Made by a program: the position numbers and the translations under genes | Assembly: GCA_000336895.1 (NCBI GenBank) | Contig: AOLX01000030.1 | Location: forward strand, 124,001 to 188,000 | Origin: Haloarcula argentinensis DSM 12282 | GTDB taxonomy: Archaea; Halobacteriota; Halobacteria; Halobacteriales; Haloarculaceae | DNA length: 64,000 bases | Reading direction: 5' to 3' | In this document: piece by piece, positions 47,140-56,155 of the stretch | How the letters are laid out: every line of letters starts with the position of its first letter | Numbering within the stretch: the first letter of the stretch is position 1 | Notes under the pieces: model-generated | The model's database searches: none | Told to the model about the DNA's origin: nothing | What the model saw: the letters and a program-made list of their open reading frames with translations, nothing else

Positions 47140-47895
47140 GTGAGAGATGTGAGCTTGATTACTGGTAACTCACTCGAATCGAAACTGCTGGAGACGATTA
47201 TCCTCGGACGTGCAAAGATCCCGGATGATCCCGATCCAGGGAACTATGTCGTCGTCGACGTAGCGCAGTTCTCGACGACGGTCCCAGAACTATTTGCAAA
47301 TGGCGCGGAGTATATTTACATTACCGAGGAACGAGGGAACGAACCAGCATTCAAGGCTGAGCATCCAGACGCGAAAATCGGCGGGAGTTCCGGCCCAGAT
47401 TATCGAGGCGAAGAAGGATACGACTTCTTTAATTCGCCGAGTTTTGTGCAGGATATTGACGTCGCTGGTCGACCGACTGCGATGACCTCGACCAACGGTG
47501 GGAACGCAGTCACGGATCTTCGCTTAGCAGGCGGTGACGACATCGATATATACGTTGGTGGGTTGACTAACGGGAAAGCGGTTGCCAACTATCTCGCAGA
47601 CAGCGACCACGAGACGTATTTTGTTGCCGCCGGCTCAAAAGGGAAACCCTCACCTGAGGATCTCGTTGGCGCGCTGTATATTGCGCGGCAACTGCACGGG
47701 AAGCCACTGACACCGGAGCAACGCGACATATATCGGGAGGTCGTTCAGTTTGGGAAGGGGCCGAAGTACGAAGAGAAACCGCAGACCAAACGGACGGATC
47801 TTTACGAGTACACACTCGCGTTCGACAGCCGTGACATCGTTCCGAAGCTGGACGGGCAACGACTCTATGACGTAAGTGGCGAGAGCGAGACCTGA
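47140..47895 (+). CDS. ComB-like 2-phosphosulfolactate phosphatase family protein
   Basis: A 251-residue protein with the ComB-family pattern VVVDVAQFSTTVPELFANGAEYI split near residues 32-52, followed by GGSSGPDYRG, FFNSPSFVQDID, TSTNGGNAVTDLR and FVAAGSKGKPSPEDLVGALYIAR. True ComB removes phosphate from 2-phosphosulfolactate in coenzyme M synthesis, which haloarchaea do not need, so this branch must act on another acidic phosphate. The start is GTG. Its stop overlaps the ATG of a PHP phosphatase (TGATG), so the two are coupled, and the ECF importer lies 160 bases upstream on the same strand. A shared salvage or uptake pathway is an inference. Confidence 0.8.
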   Translation: MRDVSLITGNSLESKLLETIILGRAKIPDDPDPGNYVVVDVAQFSTTVPELFANGAEYIYITEERGNEPAFKAEHPDAKIGGSSGPDYRGEEGYDFFNSPSFVQDIDVAGRPTAMTSTNGGNAVTDLRLAGGDDIDIYVGGLTNGKAVANYLADSDHETYFVAAGSKGKPSPEDLVGALYIARQLHGKPLTPEQRDIYREVVQFGKGPKYEEKPQTKRTDLYEYTLAFDSRDIVPKLDGQRLYDVSGESET

Positions 47896-48671
47896 TGCAG
47901 ACCGATATCCATACGCATACCACGTACTCGGATGGGTCGGATCTGGACGCAATGATTACCGCGGCCGAACAGGCTGGCTTGTCTGCACTCGGGCTGACCG
48001 ATCATTGTATCGTCACTGCAGACGACTTCGGGCGACGTGCGAGATACGACCTCGTCGAAACGTATCAACAACGCCGGACGGATATTCGTGCTGCCAGAGC
48101 GACGACTGACCTCCGACTGTACGATGCTGCCGAGGTAAGCTACGTCGAAGGGACCGAGTCGCGAATTGCGGCGTTTCTCGACACGGCCGACTTCGCATAC
48201 ACTATCGGGAGCGTCCACTTCGCCGACCAGTACGACTACACCAGTGGGACACAGTACGGCACTGCGTCCGCAACCCAACGCCGGAGAGCCGTCGAGCGGT
48301 ACTACGATGCGGTAGTTGCACTCATCGAATCTGAACTCTTCGACGTACTGGGGCATCTTGACCTCCCAGAACGCATTCCAGCATTGCGGCGGCACACAAC
48401 TCGAGAAGATTACGAACGGGTCGCGCGGGCGCTTGTTGACTCCAAGATAGTTCCTGAAGTAAACGCTGGCCGTGTCCACGGCTCACTTGGGCGAGTACAT
48501 CCTGATCCAGCGGTGCTAGATCTGTTCACCGAGTACGGAATCCAGTTCGTTCTTGGGTCGGACGGCCACACGCCTGCAGAACTCTCGAAGCGAGTCCCCG
48601 AACTACGAGCGGTAACTGGAACATTAGACCGGTATCCTGTTTCTGATGTACTACACGACAGTCAACCGTGA
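47895..48671 (+). CDS. PHP-domain phosphoesterase (histidinol-phosphatase-like)
   Basis: A 258-residue PHP-family metal-dependent phosphoesterase. Metal-binding motifs: DIHTHTTYSDGSD at the N-terminus, LGLTDHC (about 37-43), YDAAEVSYVEGTE, SVHFADQYDY, VLGHLDLPER and FVLGSDGHTP (about 218). Length and motif order resemble HisK-type histidinol phosphatases, but the coupling to a ComB-like phosphatase and an ECF importer argues for a different substrate. Cytoplasmic. It is the last gene of the set; an integrase fragment follows on the other strand. Confidence 0.88.
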   Translation: MQTDIHTHTTYSDGSDLDAMITAAEQAGLSALGLTDHCIVTADDFGRRARYDLVETYQQRRTDIRAARATTDLRLYDAAEVSYVEGTESRIAAFLDTADFAYTIGSVHFADQYDYTSGTQYGTASATQRRRAVERYYDAVVALIESELFDVLGHLDLPERIPALRRHTTREDYERVARALVDSKIVPEVNAGRVHGSLGRVHPDPAVLDLFTEYGIQFVLGSDGHTPAELSKRVPELRAVTGTLDRYPVSDVLHDSQP

Positions 48672-48790
48672 GCTCTGAAAATCCTCGTCATCGGAGACGG
48701 CGACGAGTTCCGCGCTTCGGGCTCCTGCGTAGGCGAGCAAGAAGCCGAGTGCCTGCGGTACTGCGGGGTCGGGGAACGGCTGAGGCGGCC
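48660..48790 (-). pseudogene. Fragment of a tyrosine recombinase (integrase)
   Basis: On the minus strand this codes ALGFLLAYAGARSAELVAV, which matches the box I region of tyrosine recombinases (LLLAYTGLRxxELxxL) including the catalytic Arg, followed by an acidic SDDED where the family has a short strand. Nothing resembling box II (HxxR...Y) follows, and upstream the frame is low-complexity. It is a remnant of an integrase gene and marks former element activity next to the PHP gene. Confidence 0.55.
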
Positions 48791-48989
48791 TCGCCCTTTC
48801 TGAGTCCGCTAGGACGGTGGATGGCTGGCCGACTGACGTGACCGGTTGAACAGGTGTTCGTCCCGCTCGCCGCTGCCGTCTACAGGTGAGCAAAACTCAC
48901 CGACGTCCCGTGCACTGCGTTCGCGGGACCCCCGCGTCGCTCGCGACCGACCATTCCGGGTGTATCACCGCTCGTATAGCGTCCACCCC

Positions 48990-50246
48990 TCACAGCAGCA
49001 CTGCGAACACCGGGTAGGAAACGGCAACTGCCAGCGAGGGTGTCAGGACCCACATCGTGACGATCCGCTTGGCTGCCGCTGGGTCGAAGAGGCTTCGCTC
49101 GTCGAGATCGGCTGGCCCCTCTGCACCGATGTCCGGAACATCCGGGACCGCTTCTGACCCCTCCGCAGGCTCTTCGTGTCGGGCGATGTCTCCAATGGTC
49201 GGACTCGCTGGCGCCTCCTCGGCGCGTGATGTAACCAGTGCCCCTGTGGCGACATCGAGCTCCGACCGTTCGGGCGTCGGGGTGGCTAATTCCGAAAGCG
49301 TTGCAGCCCGACTCGCCCGCCCCCAGCCAAGCCCGATAATCGCAGAGGTAGTGCTGACCGCAAGACTCGCAGGGATTCCCAAGTATGAGAGGATCGTGAT
49401 GACCGTCCCACCGACGACGGAGACGATCAGCGACGCGAGGATCGGGAGTTCCGTGATGTCGTCCCCGACTGTCTCCAGCGTACGCCGGGCGATTGTGAAA
49501 CTCCCCAGTCCGAAGGCTACCACCGCGAGCAGGACTCCTTGGTCGACGGTAAGGGCGCCGCCTTCTCCGACAAGGGGTGCCACGGCGTTCGCCGCGTTCG
49601 ACGCGCCCGCCGAGAACGCCATATAACAGCCGATGAGGACCACCGAAAGTGACCCGACGACGTCCTGTGGCGACGCGTTTTGGTTTAGATATGGGCGTGG
49701 AATTGTCCCTGAGCGGTCAATCTGGACGAAGTGGAGATCGAACTTCGTGAACGCGACGTAGCGGTCGAGATACGGGTAGAGGTAGCGCCCGACCACGAGC
49801 CCGATGGCGAGGCTCACCAGTGGGGCGACGATCCACGCCGAGACGATGACGAACATCAGCGCCTGATTGAGCGTGCCCGAGGCGAGCCCCAACCCCACGA
49901 TGGCACCGACAGCCGTCATCGATGTGGAGGCTGGGACGCCGTAGAGATTCGATATCAACAGCGACGCGCCCGTAAAAAACAGAACCCCGACGCTTGCAAT
50001 GGGCGTGAACTGGGCTGCCGGCACGATACTGCTGCTCATCGTTGCGATGACGTTCCGACCTACGGTCCATGCCCCGAGGAAGCCGAAGCCGACGAACAGA
50101 ACTCCCGCAGTCGCCTTCCGAACGAGACGTGAACCCACCGCCGGCCCGAACGCTACACCTGTCGACGAGCCGCCGATGTTGAAGCCGACGAACACGGCGA
50201 CAGCGATGCCGGCGACGGTTAGCAGTGACACCATTGTGTGGGTCAA
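48990..50246 (-). CDS. pitA: PiT-family inorganic phosphate transporter
   Basis: A 418-residue phosphate permease of the PHO4/PiT family. The first conserved signature is FVGFNIGGSSTGVAFGPAVGS (read in two parts, near residues 20-40), and the second is MAFSAGASNAANAVAPLVG (about 210-230). Ten or so hydrophobic helices are visible; a hydrophilic acidic loop (about residues 310-385) splits the last helix from the rest. It imports phosphate with a cation. A Met at residue 5 (50234) is an alternative start. No PhoU-like regulator adjoins it. Confidence 0.9.
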   Translation of the reverse strand: MTHTMVSLLTVAGIAVAVFVGFNIGGSSTGVAFGPAVGSRLVRKATAGVLFVGFGFLGAWTVGRNVIATMSSSIVPAAQFTPIASVGVLFFTGASLLISNLYGVPASTSMTAVGAIVGLGLASGTLNQALMFVIVSAWIVAPLVSLAIGLVVGRYLYPYLDRYVAFTKFDLHFVQIDRSGTIPRPYLNQNASPQDVVGSLSVVLIGCYMAFSAGASNAANAVAPLVGEGGALTVDQGVLLAVVAFGLGSFTIARRTLETVGDDITELPILASLIVSVVGGTVITILSYLGIPASLAVSTTSAIIGLGWGRASRAATLSELATPTPERSELDVATGALVTSRAEEAPASPTIGDIARHEEPAEGSEAVPDVPDIGAEGPADLDERSLFDPAAAKRIVTMWVLTPSLAVAVSYPVFAVLL

Positions 50247-50682
50247 CGACTCCGGACTTTCAAATAATCCCCGACGCTCTTCTGAAGTCGTGTCTCGATG
50301 TTGTCATCCAGTCAGAGTTACAAGCGTTCATCCTCAGTGCCGTGCTTAACGAGTACGATCATCTCCCTCGTAACTCTGCACGTTCAGGGAACGGGAAGTG
50401 TCACTTGGCTGCAGTAGGCCGGCCTCAACCGGGAGTAGCATCCAAGCAACAGGCTTCGCGCCGGAGTCAAAGGCTTCTCTGGAAGGTATCATCCGGAACG
50501 CGGTCGAAGCGGAACCCGATATCATCTCGTTGGGTATTCCGACGCCCGATGACAGGAGACGATGGGAACGGCGCTCACTGACGGAGCTACCGCCATCCGC
50601 CCACGATCACGACTGCTGCGAGTACGGCTGCGCCGGCGTCGACTGAACCGGCTTCGGTCATCACGAGGAAGTCCAGACCTCG
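50247..50682. other. Gene-poor stretch
   Basis: I see no intact gene. On the minus strand, 50580-50660 encodes a short hydrophobic stretch, VDAGAAVLAAVVIVGGW, ending in a stop; this may be a leftover membrane segment. No element or repeat is evident. Confidence 0.4.
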
Positions 50683-51270
50683 ATGGAGTCGTGGGCTCCC
50701 GATGCCGGTGATGATTACGACGCTGATCCTGGCTACTGGCGCTTTCACGTTCTCCTGATGTCTCCCAATGAGATGAGCTTCGGGCAGCTAGTCGGCGAAC
50801 CCGAGGAGAGACATAAGAAGGCCAAGACAGTGCTTGCCTGGGCTGCGGACTGTATCGACACCGACGTGCTCCAAGAGATTGAGCGGTCCCAAGCCAAGGA
50901 TATCAAGCAAGCGTGGCGAGATGCAGCAGAGGCCGAACTGACGCGGCGTGAGATCGAACAGTTTGCTGAGGACCCGCCGGACGAACTCGATGGGTGGACG
51001 AAACTTGACGCCGACCACGACGCTGTCACGGTGGCCTACGTCGCTGACAACCACGGAACACCGTCGGTTGCGACCGTCTTCGAGAGCGCTAACGGCGAGT
51101 TGAAGACACTTGAGCTTACGCTGGAGGAATGGAAAGAGAACGACAGTGACCCTCGCGATGCGAGGCCGAACCGGTACTGTGTGACGACTGATGGCGACAG
51201 GGCCTACGTCCGTCTTCGGTCACATTTGCTGACCTTCGAGGTTGAGCCGATGGAGCGACTTGAACTGTAG
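50683..51270 (+). CDS. Acidic protein of unknown function
   Basis: A 195-residue acidic soluble protein with no family I recognise. It contains no cysteine pairs, membrane segment or signal peptide except a single Cys cluster-free ADCIDTDVLQ region. The N-terminal half is helical and Glu/Lys-rich; the C-terminal half (VTVAYVADNHGTPSVATVF, YCVTTDGDRAYVRL) is predicted beta-strand, like a small sheet or barrel. The composition is typical of an expressed haloarchaeal gene. It is isolated, so the neighbours give no hint of function. Confidence 0.6.
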   Translation: MESWAPDAGDDYDADPGYWRFHVLLMSPNEMSFGQLVGEPEERHKKAKTVLAWAADCIDTDVLQEIERSQAKDIKQAWRDAAEAELTRREIEQFAEDPPDELDGWTKLDADHDAVTVAYVADNHGTPSVATVFESANGELKTLELTLEEWKENDSDPRDARPNRYCVTTDGDRAYVRLRSHLLTFEVEPMERLEL

Positions 51271-51454
51271 GTTGCTCCAGCGATCAGTACAGGTGGTGCA
51301 GTGAGCATCCACACGAGCAGAGTGAGTGCAGTATCCTGAACGCGAGCGAATCGAATGCACGCCCGAGGCAGGAAAAGGTAGCTTCGCAGACTCATTGAAC
51401 GGCTATTTCACCGAGAACAGCGTCCGACCAGTAGAGTTCAAAGTATTACTGAAG

Positions 51455-52183
51455 CTACTTTTCCGGCATCCACGCTGGCCGGGGTACCGTCGCGTTTCCA
51501 AACTCAGAAACCTCATATATTGTTTGCTGAGTGAACTTCTCGTTCCCTCTCGTGATGTTGAATTCTGCGATGTATCCTTCCTCGGCAACAATGATGTGCC
51601 CGGTTGCGGTATTGGCTGGGACAAAGTCAGGGTCTCTGATACCAGTCACAGTGTATCTGACAGCTGTCGTCCCCTCAACAATAACAGTCTCTGTCGCGTT
51701 TATTTCGAGACTCAGCAAGGGCCGTCGAAGTCCCTCGTGCGAGGCGACACGCTCTCGTTCCCAATCCTCGCCGGGACGCTGTTCCAACTCGCCTGATATT
51801 CGATCATACTTGTACACACCATCAGCGTTATAATATGTGTGTGAGTCCGTACCGTACCTCGTATCGACAAACCGTATTTCAGCGGTGCCAGCATCGGCAT
51901 CGAGCGTCCGCACTATCGTGCGGTTCTTGCCGCCGCTGATAGTAGTCAACCGGCTTTTGCGGGATGTGTTCTTCACCGTCGCAGAATGCGTTTGCAGTGC
52001 AGTAGAGACGTTTGAAACTGTTATCCCCTCCTGAGACCACCCCGGTGGATACGAAAAGTTTTCGACCGTCGATTCGGGAGTCTGGGTCTGTTGGTCTGTG
52101 GTAGGTACCCCAGCACAACCAGCCAAGAGGATGACAACAGCCAGTGTTACCGCAGGGAGGGCATCTTGAGGGCGGTTGACCAT
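51455..52183 (-). CDS. Secreted lipoprotein of unknown function
   Basis: A 242-residue protein with a hydrophobic signal ending in the lipobox VILLAGCAG (cysteine near residue 23), so probably a lipid-anchored exported protein. A Thr/Gln-rich linker follows (TTDQQTQTPEST). The mature part has repeated aromatic strands (SHTYYNADGVYKYDR, IAEFNITRGNEKFT) resembling a LolA/LppX-like open beta barrel common in haloarchaeal lipoproteins. It is monocistronic. Function unknown; lipid or ligand binding is conceivable. Confidence 0.75.
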   Translation of the reverse strand: MVNRPQDALPAVTLAVVILLAGCAGVPTTDQQTQTPESTVENFSYPPGWSQEGITVSNVSTALQTHSATVKNTSRKSRLTTISGGKNRTIVRTLDADAGTAEIRFVDTRYGTDSHTYYNADGVYKYDRISGELEQRPGEDWERERVASHEGLRRPLLSLEINATETVIVEGTTAVRYTVTGIRDPDFVPANTATGHIIVAEEGYIAEFNITRGNEKFTQQTIYEVSEFGNATVPRPAWMPEK

Positions 52184-52387
52184 ATCAGCACAAATTAGCT
52201 ACCAGTAAAGATGCTTGTGATAGCTCTCTATCAAGACAAGCAATGTATTCGAGATAGGTCCGTATCGATTGGATAGCCAAATTTGGACGAAAATCAGTTA
52301 CTGGTGCTCAGAACGCAGGTCTACCTTGAACCTGGTTCACTCGCTTTCACAGGTAATTTTCTCAGGCTGGATCAGCAGGTCCACATC

Positions 52388-52710
52388 CTAGCTCGTGATC
52401 GTGTTGCTGTCTCGCCACTGCAAATAGTAAATTACGGTCATCCATCGTCTTCGTGGTAAGCGTACCCGTTATTTGTGAAATCTCTGCCTTCTCACGCGCC
52501 TCGGCAAGTTGGTCCTCTCAGTCATCTTCGTCCCAGTCCTCCGGTGTGTCGGGTTGGTCTGTGGATTGATCGCCCGTTTCGGCTGCCACTTCTAGGTCTG
52601 CACAGAGTGTCTCGATATCCTCGATGCTCGTTCGTATATCTCAGTCAACTCTGGGGGGATCGAGTCACGGTCAATGGCTCGGCGTTTTTCGAATCCGGTC
52701 TCGGCATGGG
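52388..52710 (-). pseudogene. Two eroded, adjacent small genes of mobile-element type
   Basis: Minus-strand remnants in at least three frames. The upstream one reads RAIDRDSIPPELTEIYERAS, shifts frame, then continues EDIETLCADLEVAAETGD and ends DEDD-stop. The downstream one starts with ATG at 52525, shifts frame at once, reads EDQLAEAREKAE and GTLTTKTMDDR, shifts again to YYLQWRDSNTITS and stops. The TLTTKT...YYLQWR pattern is that of small haloarchaeal proteins encoded near mobile elements. At least three frameshifts show both genes are dead. Confidence 0.5.
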
Positions 52711-52869
52711 CGGGATCGGGCATGTGCTAACCAACGCACTCTCATTAGTTGTCGGTTGTGTTGGTTAGCTACGTGGAACTGCGATTACGGTCGGTTACAA
52801 GCTAGCATTATCCCTGCTCCAGCGACTGGTAAGGATTCTCGAAGACGGCGGTCGATTATACGTGGTGGC

Positions 52870-53364
52870 TCAGATCTTTCTCACTGCCGAAAAAGCTGCA
52901 AAGAGAGCGAATAATCCACCAATACCGATAGCTATGATTGGTGCACTCGATGTTTTGTTCTTTAGAAACGCATCTCCTGGCTCGTCTGGCGACACATATG
53001 CAGTTGTCTGTGTTCCCTGTTCGTAATCCTCAACCGCTGATTCGGCTGCTGATCGTGTCTCATAATTACGCTCAATATTCGCTGGATAGAGTTTTGTTCC
53101 AGTGTATCTTGTCCCATTGTACGTGTATTCAAATTCGACGGTTGGTTCGTACTCTACGCCCGGGTTCGATGATGTGCCACTATCTGTCTCGATGCTGAGT
53201 TCTGTGACAGTCGCGTCCACTTCAACCGAATTTCGAACCGCTTCGGTCTGCTGGACGTAGTCAAATCCGCCGTAGCCGGCGATAGCAATACCGACAAGCA
53301 TGTATAGTACTGCGCCGCCCAGGGTATCAGGACCGTTCACACTGAGATCTGAATCCTTGGCCAT
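52870..53364 (-). CDS. DUF3592-type membrane protein
   Basis: A 164-residue protein with two membrane helices (GGAVLYMLVGIAIAGYGG near residue 13, and PIIAIGIGGLFALFAAF near residue 142) enclosing an extracytoplasmic-type beta-rich domain. The latter contains VDATVTELSIETD, VEFEYTYNGTRYTG and a C-terminal YVSPDEPGDAFL, the layout of DUF3592 proteins. I start at 53364 (MAKDSDL), because the upstream extension to 53415 is basic and unlike the family. No function is known for the family; membrane or cell-envelope role likely. Confidence 0.75.
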   Translation of the reverse strand: MAKDSDLSVNGPDTLGGAVLYMLVGIAIAGYGGFDYVQQTEAVRNSVEVDATVTELSIETDSGTSSNPGVEYEPTVEFEYTYNGTRYTGTKLYPANIERNYETRSAAESAVEDYEQGTQTTAYVSPDEPGDAFLKNKTSSAPIIAIGIGGLFALFAAFSAVRKI

Positions 53365-53415
53365 ACTACTAGCCCCCTTCAGATTCTTCGGACGTTCTCG
53401 GCACCCAATTGTCAC

Positions 53416-53813
53416 CGCAGTTCCTGAGTAATTGTGGACTAGCTCGCTTCTGTAACTGAATGTGACAGGGCAAGCATGGGGTGTCTACAGTTCGGATATA
53501 GTGCTGTGAGAGTGGGCCGTGGGGCCTCTGGAGGGCGGAATTCACAACGTAGCATCCTGTTCTCTAGTCACTAAAAAGATGTTATAGAACAGTTTGCATA
53601 CCCTCAATAGCGCCTTCCATCAGATGGTTAGTACAAACGGTACTGCCCAGTTGAGTCAGTTTGAGACGCGAGCAGTTCGTGTCCGTTTGCCCATTTGCTA
53701 CCAGACAATCTGCTAACTGTCTTTCGAGTGGTTGGGTAGTGTCGGACCCGATTTCTCTCTATGGGTTGATGACGCTACGAATGAGTTGTTGCGTTCCAAA
53801 ACAGTTTTGAATA
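53416..53813. other. Gene-free stretch upstream of the iron-box gene
   Basis: No protein-like frame is visible. A TATA-like TTTTGAATATTT ends the interval, directly before the iron-box operator. Confidence 0.45.
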
Positions 53814-53829
53814 TTTAGGTTGGCCTAAA
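53814..53829 (+). promoter_or_regulatory. DtxR/SirR-type iron-box operator
   Basis: TTTAGGTTGGCCTAAA: perfect 6-base arms (TTTAGG and CCTAAA) with a 4-base spacer, very similar to the DtxR-family consensus TTAGGTTAGCCTAA. It lies between the TATA-like TTTTGAATATTT (53805-53816) and the GTG start at 53834, so a bound repressor would block transcription of the binding-protein gene when iron is plentiful. Confidence 0.65.
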
Positions 53830-53833
53830 TCGT

Positions 53834-55018
53834 GTGCAAGACAATTCCACCGGCTCTCGTACATCGACGCGACGAGATCTCATTAAGTACGGAAGCGCCC
53901 TCGTCGGTAGCGGATTGCTCGCTGGTTGTACCGATGGGGATGGCTCCCAGTCCAACACGAATGAGTCGGGTTCTATACAGACCACGACGAGGACCTCTGA
54001 CACGACCACGGCGGATAGTTCGTACTCAGTGTCGATAGAACCGGCCGGCGAAGTGACCTTCGAGTCCGTTCCCGAAACGTGGGTCGCGGAAAACGCCAGT
54101 TGGGGAGACATGGGTGTCGCACTCGGTTTGGAGAAGCCGAGCGCGGTCGTCCTCACGGGTGAGTACCGAACGTGGGCATACGAGGACATTCCGGGCCTGT
54201 CCACAAGCAAGGAAGATATGGTCTCGCTCTGGCAGGACGGGATTTCCAAGGAGATTCTCTTGGAAATCGATAGCGGCGTCCATTTTATCGACCCGAACTA
54301 TATGATTAATCTCATCCCCAACTGGGAACGTGCGGATGTTACGGAGATGGCTGACCGAATCTCTCCGTTCTGTGGCAACACGAGTTTCTCGACGTATCCG
54401 TGGCACGAAGACTATCCGTACTACTCGCTGTATGAGGCCACCGAGAAGGTCGCACAGGTATTCCAGCGAATGGACCGCTTTGATGCGCTTCAGACGCTCC
54501 ACGACGAGACCATTTCGGGCATACAGGAACGACTGCCACCCGAGAGCGAGCGGCCGGCTATCGGGCTCCTCTCTCCAGCATCAACCGAACCGGAAAAATA
54601 CTATCCGTATCGGCTCGATGACACGACCGCATACAAACACTGGCACGACCTCGGTGTGAGCGATGCTTTTGAAGTTTCAGATATCCAGAGTTTCACCTCA
54701 GACCGCGGCACCATCGATTACGAGACGCTATTGGAGGTCGATCCCGAGATTATGCTGTTCTACACAGACAAGTATTGGACGCGCTCGGAATTCCGTGAAA
54801 CGTATCTTACGTCCCTCCAGGATCACAGCGTGGCGAGCCAACTTAGCGCGGTCCAGAACAGAGAAGTCTACCCGGCGGGCGGGATGTACCAGGGCCCAAT
54901 TATCAACCTCGCAAAGACCGCGCGTGCTGCAAAACAGCTATTCTCCGATATCTTTGATCAAGACGAGCAACTGTTCAGTCGTCAACGAGTTGCCAACATT
55001 CGGAACGGAGATATTTAG
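53834..55018 (+). CDS. Tat-exported lipoprotein, iron-type ABC substrate-binding protein
   Basis: A 394-residue FecB/periplasmic-binding-protein-like lipoprotein starting at GTG. The twin-arginine signal STRRDLIKYGSALVGSGLLAGC combines RR and a lipobox (cysteine about residue 32), followed by a Thr/Ser-rich linker. The mature part has the class III binding-protein order: TFESVPETWVAENA, a central helix, DPEIMLFYTDKYW and PAGGMYQGPIINLAKTARAAKQLF. These proteins capture ferric siderophores or hemin. No permease or ATPase gene follows, so it is an orphan that must use a transporter elsewhere. A DtxR-type operator at its start fits iron repression. Confidence 0.85.
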   Translation: MQDNSTGSRTSTRRDLIKYGSALVGSGLLAGCTDGDGSQSNTNESGSIQTTTRTSDTTTADSSYSVSIEPAGEVTFESVPETWVAENASWGDMGVALGLEKPSAVVLTGEYRTWAYEDIPGLSTSKEDMVSLWQDGISKEILLEIDSGVHFIDPNYMINLIPNWERADVTEMADRISPFCGNTSFSTYPWHEDYPYYSLYEATEKVAQVFQRMDRFDALQTLHDETISGIQERLPPESERPAIGLLSPASTEPEKYYPYRLDDTTAYKHWHDLGVSDAFEVSDIQSFTSDRGTIDYETLLEVDPEIMLFYTDKYWTRSEFRETYLTSLQDHSVASQLSAVQNREVYPAGGMYQGPIINLAKTARAAKQLFSDIFDQDEQLFSRQRVANIRNGDI

Positions 55019-55346
55019 GCCGCTTAGCTGACTCTCGGCATCACACCCGTTGTGAACTGAGGAATCGCTGTGGTCGCTCCGTTCGTGTCACGACCACTCA
55101 CTACATTCCTGGAAACAGGAGGTCGTTCCCGGTTCTTGCAGCTGGCAGACAGCGGCGTCGGCGGCGACTAGCCGTATGGATGCATTGTCGTCGTCCGGAC
55201 CAGCGTGTCACTGGATTCACCGGTAGCGGCGCACTCCTGCTGGTAGGGTTACAGTCGTGATCGATACCGGGGTGAGTACTAAGATCGGTCATTCTTTGAG
55301 CACTGCCCGACGCTCGATGGCAATCTCGTGGGTACAACACGAGCGA
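55019..55346. other. Gene-free stretch
   Basis: No credible frame is seen; a GC-rich patch (about 55130-55200) has no recognised feature. Confidence 0.4.
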
Positions 55347-55646
55347 TCAGTTATCTTCTCCTCTGAAGGGGTGAGGACGGCTGCTGTCGCGTTCAACCAG
55401 TGCGTAGTCTGTGTGGGTGACCGTGAACGACATGCGGTCATCAACCCGACCAAGTGTCTGAGCCAACTGTCGGCGTGTGGCTGTGTCCGGGCCGGATGCT
55501 TACAGTCTGTAGAGCGGTTCTGTTGGGATGTCCGCCAGCAGGACATCCGTGGCGTGATCGTCGGTGACGGAGCTGATTAGCAACAGCGGCTCACTGTTGA
55601 TGGTCGTGATAGCGGCGATCTCGCCGACGGTCGGCTGTGGAGTCAT
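55347..55646 (-). pseudogene. Small gene interrupted by one in-frame TAA
   Basis: From an ATG at 55646 the minus strand encodes MTPQPTVGEIAAITTINSE and later TDDHATDVLLADIPTEPLY, then TAA at 55500-55502. The same frame then continues RRQLAQTLGRVDDRMSF and THTDYALVERDSS, ending at TGA 55347-55349. Composition is protein-like on both sides of the TAA, so this is a gene of about 100 residues broken by one nonsense codon, or a 48-residue gene. Not recognised. Confidence 0.35.
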
Positions 55647-55689
55647 CGGCCTGCCTCCCGAGAACGTACGTGTGAGTGTGTAGCTGTCG

Positions 55690-56155
55690 AATTATCGACA
55701 GACGGCAAGCGGATATCACAACCCATTTTATTACCAACTGCATACTAGTCGGTTAGGTTCTGCCCCCCGCTCCATGTTTCCCTGATAGCCAGTTGTCCTA
55801 TCGAATGTGTTGGGTGCAGGACCTGTCGTCTGCAACGGCGACATTGGGTGGTGCGTGGCACGCCGCTTTCCCCCGGCTGCCACCCGCCTTGCTGTTGCTC
55901 GGAATGTAAGAGCTGTGCAGTTGCTTCTGTATTCCGTAGCTGGTTGTTCAGTCGGTCGTGGATCGTCGACAAACCGACAGACAGCGTGGGGATATCACAA
56001 ACGTTTTCGTGGCCACTCGTGTCAGGACTACATGGGTTCCGTGCCCTGTCCGATCCCATTGGATTCATCCATCCTCCCAATTGTGTCGGGGCTGGAGCCT
56101 GTCGTCGACATCCACGACGGCGACAATGGATGGTGCGTTGCATCCCAACTCTCCC
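55690..56155. repeat. Imperfect tandem duplication, period about 275 bases
   Basis: Two units share blocks in the same order. First unit: CGACAGAC-GGCAAG-GGATATCACAA at about 55695-55722, then GTGTTGGGTGCAGGACCTGTC and GGCGACATTGGGTGGTGCGTGG (about 55806-55860). Second unit: CCGACAGACAG-GGGGATATCACAA at about 55973-56001, then GTGTCGGGGCTGGAGCCTGTC and GGCGACAATGGATGGTGCGTT (about 56083-56140). No coding frame explains the conservation, so it may be an eroded duplicated element or a non-coding transcript. Confidence 0.5.
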
